Made by a program: the position numbers and the translations under genes. A stretch of DNA of 5,247 nucleotides from Candidatus Roizmanbacteria bacterium (GTDB lineage: Bacteria > Patescibacteriota > Microgenomatia > GCA-001788215 > 2-01-FULL-40-14): contig JACQMD010000015.1 in assembly GCA_016203755.1 (NCBI GenBank), forward strand, positions 1 through 5,247. Reading direction: 5' to 3'. This document shows positions 1-5,216 of this stretch, piece by piece. The stretch's first letter is position 1; every line of letters starts with the position of its first letter. A model generated the notes under the pieces. It saw only the letters and a list, made by a program, of their open reading frames with translations, had not been told where the DNA came from and ran no database searches.

Positions 1-347
1 GCGTTTAGTACGCGCCGGCTGCAATAATACATTCCAAGAGATCCAACAATAAGCGTAAGATAAAAAAATGAATAGCGCACAAGCGAGTCCGGTAAAAGCG
101 TAATCAGCGGCGCGAGTATAACCATACGAGGCAATTCTCCTACATGTGCTTGAGAAGATGCAGCACCTAACCCTTGATGGAATTGCCAAGAACCATAAAC
201 TATCCGCTGTACATATAATGAAAAATTAAACTCGGGATGAAGGGTATCCCATCCGGAAAGGTACGTACCAGGTACGTAATTTGCCATACTCAAGATCGCA
301 ACAACAACTAAAATAATGAAAGGACTTAAAAAACGGTGTAATTTCAT
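1..347 (-). CDS. Multi-spanning membrane protein, probable GT-C-type glycosyltransferase (partial, N-terminus only)
   Basis: An open frame starts at ATG 347 and runs off the left edge with no stop, giving the first 115 residues. Residues 8-22 are a hydrophobic first membrane segment (SPFIILVVVAILS). An acidic extracytoplasmic loop follows with SGWDTLHPEFNF (D34, E39), then QGLGA near residue 58 and HVGELPR near 68. More hydrophobic segments start at about 75 and 93. A membrane helix followed by a loop with Asp/Glu is the GT-C arrangement, in which the acidic residue acts as catalytic base with lipid-phosphate sugar donors. I recall this N-terminal pattern from large Microgenomates membrane proteins often named YfhO-like, so family naming is from memory. 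The gene lies 6 bases after the stop of the upstream GT-C gene, implying one transcript. No Shine-Dalgarno is seen before the ATG, so translation may be coupled. The full length cannot be judged. Confidence 0.8.
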   Translation of the reverse strand, partial: MKLHRFLSPFIILVVVAILSMANYVPGTYLSGWDTLHPEFNFSLYVQRIVYGSWQFHQGLGAASSQAHVGELPRMVILAPLITLLPDSLVRYSFFYLTLIVGSLGMYYCSRRVLN

Positions 348-353
348 AGCAAT

Positions 354-1967
354 TTACATTGTAATGTTGTATAGTGTCACGGTATCTCCATCGGGTAGTT
401 GATACTCCCGAAGAGGTTGGGAAACATCAGAACGAGACTGCATGTACTCTTTCAGTTGGGTAAGTGCCTCAGCATGACGAATAGCATCCGCCGGACCAAA
501 CGACTGATCTACAACTAATGCCATACTGAAATAGGCAACATACCGCTCAAGGGCAGGGTAATCTTCGAATCGGTCTGTCGAATAGGGGGATTCAAAATGT
601 ATATGTCCGTATCCGGCAAGATTCGCCGCAAGCTGCAGATTACCAGTGTTAAGATGTCGTTTATCAACCACGACAAGTACGTGAGGTCTGCGCTGTTCTA
701 ATGACGCGTAAACATCCTCGACGATAGTATCATTTGGCCAAGCCTCCTGATTGTATCGTGGCGCAAGGTAGAAACTCGTATCTTTTCCGAGATTCACATA
801 GTCGATCCAACCAACTACCGGCACCTTTATAGCCCGCTGATAGTTCACAACAGTGGGATCCAGAGGAAATCCGAAGGACAGCATAAAAAAATAAAGCAGG
901 TAGTAACTTATCAAAAGAGGAAATAAAAACGCGGGGAAAAAAAGTCGTTGCTTGATAAACGTAGCAAAAGGATATGCAACAATAACTGCCAGAAATGGAA
1001 GAATTGGTAAAATATACCGTGAATCTTTGTTATGAACGAAGGTAAAAACAACATAAGTAAATAGAACTGTCAGGAGCAATCGTGCTGTTAATTTCACATA
1101 ACGCGTCCAATAAAGAGCAAAAAGGAGGAACAGAAATCCAAATAAGGTGAATGAGAAATTGATGAGAATGTAAAGATAGTAGAAAATACTTTCAGCACTC
1201 AATACTTGTTGAGGATCTCCCGGTTCTCCAGTATAAAAGAACTGAACGAATTGTGATATCGCTGAAGCATTAACCAGATACCATGGACTTACTACTAATA
1301 AAACTGCTGCCCCAAACGCTAGCAATGTCTTTTTATTCGCTCTCAACAGTTGTTTTGCTTTGAACATCAGCGGAATGATGAAATACACAATAGCCTGTTC
1401 TTTCGCAAGAAGCGTTGCTGACAGAAAAACAGTAAATAAAATACTATACTTTTTATGCGTTAACCCGTTCGATTTTTCCAGAAAAAACAACGAGCTCAGA
1501 AACAGTGCGGTCAGCGGAATATCAAGCAACAACCACCGTGATGCAGCATATACCGGAGGCAGGAGTGAAAAGAGCAACGAAGACATAAAAGCAAGTGTTT
1601 TATCATGAGTCAGTTCAACAATATAGAGATATAAAAATACCAGACACGCTATGAAAAACGCCGTCGTCACGTAAGAACCGACCAGCGGATTCGGTCCTAC
1701 AAGACTCATTACCAATGCAGTAGTAAAATGCACGAACGGCGCATATTGCTGTGATATTTGCGCAATACTTTCCTGACTCGTGCCGTTGATATACTCATAA
1801 AACTTAAGTGCAACAACCGTATGTCCTGCCTGATCCCACGGGAGTGGCGCTGTGTTGAGATTAATCCAGATGGTGTTGGCAATTCCATGGAAAAGACATA
1901 GCACTATCATCATCCGATCAAATATGTCGAATTGTTTCACTCGTTGTACTATTGTTTGCACTTTCAT
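354..1967 (-). CDS. GT-C-type membrane glycosyltransferase (PMT/ArnT-like), 537 aa
   Basis: This is an integral membrane protein with about 11-12 predicted helices between residues 18 and 363, followed by a soluble C-terminal region (about 370-537). GT-C features visible: the first outside loop has PLPWDQAGH (D45, candidate catalytic base); a second acidic motif RWLLLDIPLT has D149; LLAKEQA lies at 187-192; and KDSRYILPILP at 314-324 matches the RYxLPxxP signature before the late helices of PMT_2/glycosyltransferase-39-like proteins. Members use polyprenyl-phosphate-linked sugars as donors on the outer membrane face and modify protein or surface glycan. The acceptor cannot be read from sequence. 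The C-terminal region (LVVVDKRHLN, YGHIHFESP) looks like a soluble alpha/beta domain. The start is ATG 1967, supported by a strong Shine-Dalgarno, and the length is normal for the family. The stop is 6 bases before the next GT-C gene. The acceptor could be a nearby exported protein, but nothing in the sequence shows this. Confidence 0.88.
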   Translation of the reverse strand: MKVQTIVQRVKQFDIFDRMMIVLCLFHGIANTIWINLNTAPLPWDQAGHTVVALKFYEYINGTSQESIAQISQQYAPFVHFTTALVMSLVGPNPLVGSYVTTAFFIACLVFLYLYIVELTHDKTLAFMSSLLFSLLPPVYAASRWLLLDIPLTALFLSSLFFLEKSNGLTHKKYSILFTVFLSATLLAKEQAIVYFIIPLMFKAKQLLRANKKTLLAFGAAVLLVVSPWYLVNASAISQFVQFFYTGEPGDPQQVLSAESIFYYLYILINFSFTLFGFLFLLFALYWTRYVKLTARLLLTVLFTYVVFTFVHNKDSRYILPILPFLAVIVAYPFATFIKQRLFFPAFLFPLLISYYLLYFFMLSFGFPLDPTVVNYQRAIKVPVVGWIDYVNLGKDTSFYLAPRYNQEAWPNDTIVEDVYASLEQRRPHVLVVVDKRHLNTGNLQLAANLAGYGHIHFESPYSTDRFEDYPALERYVAYFSMALVVDQSFGPADAIRHAEALTQLKEYMQSRSDVSQPLREYQLPDGDTVTLYNITM

Positions 1968-1971
1968 AGTA

Positions 1972-1978
1972 TTCCTCC
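1972..1978 (-). promoter_or_regulatory. Shine-Dalgarno for the 537-aa GT-C gene
   Basis: On the minus strand GGAGGAA sits 6 bases (counted from GGAGG) before ATG 1967. It is a strong ribosome binding site that fixes the start. The partial GT-C gene downstream and the sortase lack such a site. Confidence 0.85.
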
Positions 1979-1998
1979 AATCTACTATATTTCACTAA

Positions 1999-2035
1999 CA
2001 AGCCCCCTGCATAAATGTATGCGTCTGGGGGCTTG
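1999..2035 (-). terminator. GC-rich hairpin, probable transcription terminator of the 309-aa gene
   Basis: A perfect 9-bp outer stem (CAAGCCCCC at 1999-2007 with GGGGGCTTG at 2027-2035) encloses an inner 5-bp stem (GCATA 2009-2013 with TATGC 2018-2022) and a 4-base loop. It lies 23 bases past the stop of the 309-aa gene and before the GT-C gene. The sequence after it on the minus strand (TTAGTGAAAT) has only a poor T tract, so it may terminate inefficiently and allow read-through, or may instead act as an RNA-stabilising 3' end. No convincing promoter with room for a leader is seen between it and the GT-C start, which favours partial read-through. Confidence 0.6.
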
Positions 2036-2058
2036 CTACTAAAATACACGTAAACTTC

Positions 2059-2988
2059 TTACCAATTTCTATATGCTTCTTGAGCTGTAAGCTGACCAGT
2101 ATTATCATGGCCAAATCGTACAACTGATAAAGCTTTCGTGTTCACATCGTAGAGGAGTCCTGAAACTCCTTCTCGACATCCACTATCACCACAGTTTGGA
2201 TCTCCCACAAAACCATAGTCAACAATCTGCTTCAAATTACCTTCAGAAATGAAGGCTCCACGAGGATATGCCATAGCTTGTGCATGCCCATCTTCGTACT
2301 CACTGAAGTTGATCGTAGTATTACGATCTCCATCACCTTCAAAGTTTCCTCGTATGGCAACGAGCCACATGTGGTCTCTCTGACCTTCAAGCACGAAACG
2401 TGCACCATCAACTTCTACGGTTCCATATCCCATTGTCGCAACAGCAAAAGCTCCTTCATTTAATGGAAACGCTTCTGTTGCATTCTCAAAGAGTTCTTGG
2501 TTGAGAGGATCAATCCTTCTGATTGCTCCATTTGATTCATCAATCGTCTCTTGCGGAAATTGAGAATCTACAAGCAATACACCAGGCTCTGCAAACATCA
2601 TCTCTGTTCCTTGTCTAAGAGTATTTATATAATCTCCGCCGAAGTCTGCATTTGCTACATCAACGGTTAAAACTCTATTACCAGGATCTATTTGCTCTGG
2701 AACTCCGCTAATTTCGAACATCGCTTCAGTAGCTTGAGTTTCTGCTGCTGGTACTGCTGTTGCTACCGGCGCTTCTGCTGCCATTGCTTCTTCAGTTGGA
2801 ATTCCTTGTTCCACTGCTTGTGCAGCAGTAGCTGCTCCTTCTTCGATTGCACCTCCGGTAACAGTATAAGAACCTGTTCGTCTACCAGGCTCTACTGTTA
2901 CTGCACAACCAGTTGCAAGAGCACCAATACCTGCTAAAAATTCTCTTCTAGTAATCTTTTTAGATAAGAATCTTTCAGAATTATTCAT
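2059..2988 (-). CDS. Exported protein of unknown function with twin-arginine-like signal and possible lipidation site, 309 aa
   Basis: I do not recognise the family. Residues 13-19 read TRREFLA, close to the twin-arginine consensus (S/T-R-R-x-F-L-K), and are followed by a short hydrophobic stretch ending LATGC at C28. C28 could be a lipid-modified cysteine, though the residue at -3 (Ala) is not the best lipobox match. Residues 45-90 are low-complexity, rich in Ala, Glu, Thr and Pro, and look like a flexible linker. From about 92 to 309 lies a globular region with alternating beta-like segments, many Gly/Asp, and a CGDSGC pair (C266, C271) that could form a disulfide or bind metal. It ends in YRNW. 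The topology suggests a surface-anchored domain on a stalk. The start is ATG 2988, backed by a near-perfect ribosome binding site. It is divergent from the coiled-coil gene and ends at a GC-rich hairpin. An ordinary Sec-exported protein is the main alternative. Confidence 0.85.
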   Translation of the reverse strand: MNNSERFLSKKITRREFLAGIGALATGCAVTVEPGRRTGSYTVTGGAIEEGAATAAQAVEQGIPTEEAMAAEAPVATAVPAAETQATEAMFEISGVPEQIDPGNRVLTVDVANADFGGDYINTLRQGTEMMFAEPGVLLVDSQFPQETIDESNGAIRRIDPLNQELFENATEAFPLNEGAFAVATMGYGTVEVDGARFVLEGQRDHMWLVAIRGNFEGDGDRNTTINFSEYEDGHAQAMAYPRGAFISEGNLKQIVDYGFVGDPNCGDSGCREGVSGLLYDVNTKALSVVRFGHDNTGQLTAQEAYRNW

Positions 2989-2994
2989 TCTTTT

Positions 2995-3004
2995 TCACCT
3001 CCTT
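2995..3004 (-). promoter_or_regulatory. Near-perfect Shine-Dalgarno of the 309-aa gene
   Basis: On the minus strand AAGGAGGTGA matches the complement of the 16S 3' end over ten bases, with 9 bases between GGAGG and ATG 2988. It is the strongest ribosome binding site in the window and suggests high translation of this exported protein. Confidence 0.9.
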
Positions 3005-3013
3005 CATCCATTA

Positions 3014-3056
3014 GTTTCTCATTGAAACCGGAAAAAAAGATTGCATCTCTCATGCA
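3014..3056. repeat. Two short inverted repeats in the divergent region
   Basis: GTTTC-TCATT-GAAAC (3014-3028) and TGCAT-CTCTC-ATGCA (3042-3056) are each perfect 5-bp inverted repeats with 5-base loops. Read on the minus strand, the second is followed after three bases by seven T residues (in the leader of the 309-aa gene), an attenuator-like layout but with a weak stem. They could be operators or simply chance; 5-bp stems are weak evidence. Confidence 0.3.
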
Positions 3057-3351
3057 CTCGTTGTTTCCAGATTCAATTGACTTTTACGAATTCTTCCTTT
3101 ATGATAAGCGTATACCTACAAACTCGAATGTTACTACCATACGACAACTATTACGTGAAGAGTTGCAACCAATCAAGGAAAAACTGGAATACCTTACTAT
3201 TAAACTCGATACACTCGATGAGAATGCTTGTGAAACAAATCGACTCATGCTTAATTTGTATGACTGGTCGGAAGATATCCACGGGATACTAGTCAAAAAT
3301 AAATTGCTTGATCGAATTAAACGACTCGAGCAAATCGTCAATCCTTCCTAA
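3022..3351 (+). CDS. Small coiled-coil protein (start uncertain), up to 109 aa
   Basis: This is the only plus-strand gene. The C-terminal two thirds look real: from about residue 37 (VTTIRQLLREELQPIKEKLE) the chain is charged and helical with hydrophobic residues at heptad a/d spacing (L48, I51, L55, L58, L62, L65), then LYDWSEDIHGIL and LLDRIKRLEQIV. This is a parallel or antiparallel coiled coil of the sort often seen as short hypothetical proteins in Patescibacteria. No signal peptide or membrane helix is seen, so it is probably cytoplasmic. The first 36 residues are doubtful: the frame opens at TTG 3022, with ATG 3052 as an in-frame alternative, and neither has a ribosome binding site. 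A strong promoter-like pair lies inside this part (3077-3105), and an ATG at 3128 is one base out of frame. The true start may be near 3127. It ends 16 bases from the convergent microprotein gene. The function is unknown. Confidence 0.55.
   Translation: MKPEKKIASLMHSLFPDSIDFYEFFLYDKRIPTNSNVTTIRQLLREELQPIKEKLEYLTIKLDTLDENACETNRLMLNLYDWSEDIHGILVKNKLLDRIKRLEQIVNPS
3077..3105 (+). promoter_or_regulatory. Sigma70-type promoter candidate
   Basis: TTGACT (3077-3082) and TATGAT (3100-3105) are separated by exactly 17 bases, each one mismatch from consensus. Transcription would start around 3112, which is downstream of the TTG 3022 and ATG 3052 starts of the coiled-coil frame. It supports a shorter coiled-coil protein, unless the match is accidental in coding sequence. 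Confidence 0.5.
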
Positions 3352-3361
3352 CTGTTGTATT

Positions 3362-3381
3362 AAGTTGTTAACGTGCAACTT
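3362..3381. terminator. Weak hairpin at a convergent gene junction
   Basis: AAGTTG (3362-3367) pairs with CAACTT (3376-3381) around an 8-base loop. It straddles the stop of the minus-strand microprotein gene, 10 bases past the plus-strand coiled-coil gene. No T tract follows on either strand, so a role as a two-way terminator is tentative. Confidence 0.25.
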
Positions 3382-3511
3382 CTTCCAGCAATTCATACCG
3401 GGTAGTCATCCGTCCCAATACTTGACCTGCTGCATTTGCTACTCCATACCAGACAATTGCGTAGAAAAGCACAATGCCAATAACGAACATGATAATACTT
3501 GTATTGGTCAT
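3368..3511 (-). CDS. Small single-pass membrane protein, 47 aa
   Basis: The frame runs ATG 3511 to TAA 3368. Residues 5-23 form one hydrophobic helix (SIIMFVIGIVLFYAIVWYG). The tail is amphipathic and charged, about 24 residues long, ending YELLEEVAR. No cleavage site is evident, so the helix probably stays as an anchor. It starts only 5 bases after the stop of the sorting-signal protein on the same strand and has no clear ribosome binding site, so translation is probably coupled and the two are likely one transcript. The clean membrane segment followed by a polar tail argues that this is a gene rather than chance. I do not recognise a family. Given its position it could assist the sorted protein or the sortase at the membrane, but that is inference from context only. 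Confidence 0.65.
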   Translation of the reverse strand: MTNTSIIMFVIGIVLFYAIVWYGVANAAGQVLGRMTTRYELLEEVAR

Positions 3512-3516
3512 AGAAG

Positions 3517-4161
3517 TTAGCTGTAGACTTTTTTGCCAACAAGTCCAACCCCGATCATTCCGAGAAAGGTGCTTGCGAGCAAATAGAGTGGTGTCCCGGC
3601 CTCCGGCTGTGCTACTGCACCTAAAACAGTCTTCTGGATACAGAAACTGCTGGTATCCTGCGCATCCGGCATATCCTTGGCATGTACCGTGACGCGGTTT
3701 ATAGCGTTGGGGTCGCCACAAACGGTACCCCCCGGAACCGCATCAGCTGCCTTGACACGCACACGCAAAAACCATTCTTTGCTTTCTCCCGGCTCAAGCG
3801 TACCAAACGTACGACTGGCATCACGGAAATCCCGAATATCACCCGTTGGGGTGACTAAATCGGTAAGTTGTGGTAAGACATCATCTGCGCTAACATTTTC
3901 AACTGCTTCTGTTCCGGTATTTTTAATGACAATTTTGAAAATGATATCTTCATTCGGGGAAAACCGGTAGTCTGAAACGGTTAGATTATCCACATACACA
4001 TCACCTTTCTGACGCGGATCGCGGATAAATTTGTCAACGACAATCACCGATGCAGAGGGACACTCTGCTCCATACGGAGGACAACCATATTGAGCATTCA
4101 CTGAAACTGTTGTCAGAAGATATAAAAGCCCCGTAACAAATACGCACACCAAATATTTCAT
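3517..4161 (-). CDS. Secreted surface protein with C-terminal sortase-type sorting signal, 214 aa
   Basis: I chose ATG 4161 because residues 1-23 then form a classical Sec signal peptide (MKY, hydrophobic core, VNA before Q24). The frame stays open upstream to TTG 4230, but that part lies in the leader and would bury the signal. Residues 60-140 (FSPNEDIIFKIVIKNTGTEA, DDVLPQ, GTLEPGESKEWFLRVRVKA) resemble an immunoglobulin-like DUF11/CARDB-type beta-sandwich common in bacterial surface proteins. Cysteines at 27/34 and 148/174 could form disulfides. The C-terminus has a TVLGA linker, then QPEAGT (185-190), a membrane helix (about 191-209) and a short KKVYS tail: a sortase sorting signal in which QPEAG replaces LPxTG. 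The encoded sortase lies directly upstream on the same strand and is its likely processing enzyme. The gene has its own near-consensus promoter and about a 110-base leader. The ribosome binding site is weak (AGGT, 11 bases from the ATG). The ligand or role is unknown. Confidence 0.87.
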   Translation of the reverse strand: MKYLVCVFVTGLLYLLTTVSVNAQYGCPPYGAECPSASVIVVDKFIRDPRQKGDVYVDNLTVSDYRFSPNEDIIFKIVIKNTGTEAVENVSADDVLPQLTDLVTPTGDIRDFRDASRTFGTLEPGESKEWFLRVRVKAADAVPGGTVCGDPNAINRVTVHAKDMPDAQDTSSFCIQKTVLGAVAQPEAGTPLYLLASTFLGMIGVGLVGKKVYS

Positions 4162-4235
4162 ATATGTGTAAAACCTATTTTCTAACAAAAAATCCTTATT
4201 TAGTGTAAGAATCTTGTAATAATTTAGCAAGCAAT

Positions 4236-4250
4236 ATTAGTTAGACTAAT
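4236..4250. repeat. Inverted repeat in the leader of the sorted-protein gene
   Basis: ATTAGT-TAG-ACTAAT is a perfect 6-bp inverted repeat with a 3-base centre, about 22-36 bases after the predicted transcription start. It could be an operator or a small RNA hairpin in the leader. It is AT-rich, so chance is possible. Confidence 0.35.
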
Positions 4251-4278
4251 GAAACTCCCTATTTTTTGTAACGGCTGA

Positions 4279-4307
4279 ATTGTATCATGACACTGCAATA
4301 GTGTCAA
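4279..4307 (-). promoter_or_regulatory. Near-consensus sigma70 promoter of the sorted-protein gene
   Basis: On the minus strand TTGACA (4302-4307, perfect -35) and TACAAT (4279-4284, one mismatch -10) are 17 bases apart. Transcription should begin near 4272, giving about a 110-base leader before ATG 4161. This separates expression of the sorted protein and microprotein from that of the sortase, although read-through from the sortase is also possible since no terminator with a T tract lies between them. Confidence 0.8.
4288..4306. promoter_or_regulatory. Operator-like inverted repeat overlapping the -35 box
   Basis: TGACACT-GCAAT-AGTGTCA is a perfect 7-bp inverted repeat with a 5-base centre. 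One arm contains five of the six -35 bases and the other fills the spacer, so a dimeric regulator bound here would block RNA polymerase. As a hairpin after the sortase gene it lacks a following T tract, making a terminator less likely. Confidence 0.55.
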
Positions 4308-4322
4308 TAACTATAGGACGAA

Positions 4323-5123
4323 CTAGTTTACGCGCATGCTGTTTTTTGGTTTTGCAATCACGAGAAGTCGTTGCGAAGTGGTTCCCGGCGGCCAGCAGGT
4401 TTGCAGTATCAATTCTTCCTCACCCGTTTTGGGTTCCATATAGGAAAGATCTGTTGGTTCAACAATAACCCGATCAACTACCTGGTAGGGGAATACCACG
4501 CCGTTGTACACCGCATACACTTCATCTCCCGGAACAAGCTCTTTCAGAAGGTAAAACACTGCATTAAATCGTGTGATATTCCACACATAATCAGTTGAAT
4601 GGGCAAAAACAAAAATCCGTCCATGCTCACCAGGCAAGGCAGTACCACGGGCATGTGCTGCTCCTTGAGTAAGCGCCTCTGTATAAACTGTTTTATCAGC
4701 ACTGTCAACTTGAGGGATCACGCGGCTATTCAAAGCCAGCTTCGGGATAACAACAGAAAAATTACTATCAACCGGCTGCAGTATTTTGAGGTATTTCTCG
4801 TTGATAAGACGTGAAAATGTCGGAGTACGAATGGAAGGTTGTTGAACAACTATCGGTGCAACTTCTTCCTCAATCACCGGTTTTGGAGCGGTAAATGAAT
4901 TGACGCGATATTTCGCTTCAACGTAGAGAAACGGAACAAACAATACCAAAATACCAATAACACCTCCGACAATTAACCCATTGAACAATTTGGCAAAATT
5001 CCTTTGCCGGACTAGAGGATATGTTACCGGAATAGTATGAACTGGTGATTCAAGTGGTGCAACAAATAAGATTTCTGATGTAAGTTGCTCATGATATTGA
5101 TAGATAATGCCGTATGATTTCAT
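4323..5123 (-). CDS. Membrane-anchored sortase (transpeptidase), 266 aa
   Basis: This is a cysteine transpeptidase that cleaves a C-terminal sorting motif in secreted proteins and attaches them to a surface acceptor. Residues 1-46 are a polar, probably cytoplasmic, N-terminal stretch, residues 47-68 a single membrane helix, residues 75-120 a Pro/Val/Glu-rich linker, and about 120-260 the sortase beta-barrel. The catalytic set is visible: H175 in IFVFAHSTD, C243 in LILQTCWPPGT and R252 in SQRLLV. The VPGDEVYAVYNG segment near 197 and VVDRVIVEPTD near 216 are also typical. It resembles class D/E sortases most, but the TCWPPG stretch is a form I associate with Patescibacteria, so I leave the class open. 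ATG 5123 is the only sensible start (the next Met is far downstream), yet no Shine-Dalgarno precedes it. A sorting-signal protein follows on the same strand and is the likely substrate. Its long cytoplasmic N-terminus is unusual. Confidence 0.93.
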   Translation of the reverse strand: MKSYGIIYQYHEQLTSEILFVAPLESPVHTIPVTYPLVRQRNFAKLFNGLIVGGVIGILVLFVPFLYVEAKYRVNSFTAPKPVIEEEVAPIVVQQPSIRTPTFSRLINEKYLKILQPVDSNFSVVIPKLALNSRVIPQVDSADKTVYTEALTQGAAHARGTALPGEHGRIFVFAHSTDYVWNITRFNAVFYLLKELVPGDEVYAVYNGVVFPYQVVDRVIVEPTDLSYMEPKTGEEELILQTCWPPGTTSQRLLVIAKPKNSMRVN

Positions 5124-5152
5124 AGCAATATAAAATATTATGGGTTTTCTAG

Positions 5153-5161
5153 ATTATATCA
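5153..5161 (-). promoter_or_regulatory. Extended -10 promoter of the sortase gene
   Basis: On the minus strand TGATATAAT gives a perfect TATAAT (5153-5158) with a TG extension. The -35 region (around 5176-5183, GTTACC/TTGTTA) is poor, as is common with extended -10 promoters. Transcription would start near 5146, about 22 bases before ATG 5123. Confidence 0.65.
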
Positions 5162-5182
5162 TTGTGGATCAAAAAGGTAACA

Positions 5183-5208
5183 AACTCAAACTTATTAAGA
5201 TTTGAGTT
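5183..5208. repeat. AT-rich inverted repeat upstream of the sortase promoter
   Basis: AACTCAAA (5183-5190) pairs perfectly with TTTGAGTT (5201-5208), with a small inner CTT/AAG stem. It sits just upstream of the -35 region. On the plus strand a run of five T follows at 5213-5217. It may be a terminator of a neighbouring gene outside the window or a regulator site; the stem is too AT-rich to be sure. Confidence 0.45.
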
Positions 5209-5216
5209 GTCGTTTT

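Noticed and set aside
1360..1608. Plus-strand frame antisense to the GT-C gene
   Set aside because: It has no family features and lies wholly inside a well-supported membrane protein gene.
1984..1989. TATAGT as a -10 box for the GT-C gene
   Set aside because: Transcription would begin at the Shine-Dalgarno itself and no -35 match is found 16-18 bases upstream.
2692..2937. Cysteine- and serine-rich plus-strand frame of 81 residues
   Set aside because: It is the antisense of the Ala/Glu/Thr-rich stalk of the 309-aa gene; its Cys/Ser richness comes from GCN codons read in reverse. No ribosome binding site was identified.
3014..3028. GTTTC...GAAAC as a CRISPR-repeat fragment
   Set aside because: It is a single copy with no spacer array or cas gene; it is just a short inverted repeat.
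3512..3721. Minus-strand frame extending the 47-residue microprotein upstream to 117 residues
   Set aside because: The upstream part is out of frame over the well-supported sorted-protein gene. Only the part from ATG 3511 has independent protein character.
4162..4230. Upstream extension of the sorted protein to TTG 4230
   Set aside because: It would place 23 polar and aromatic residues before a clean signal peptide and lies in the leader between promoter and ATG. ATG 4161 gives a standard secreted precursor.
4371..4814. Plus-strand frames antisense to the sortase
   Set aside because: They overlap the catalytic domain with its conserved His, Cys and Arg and show no protein-like pattern.
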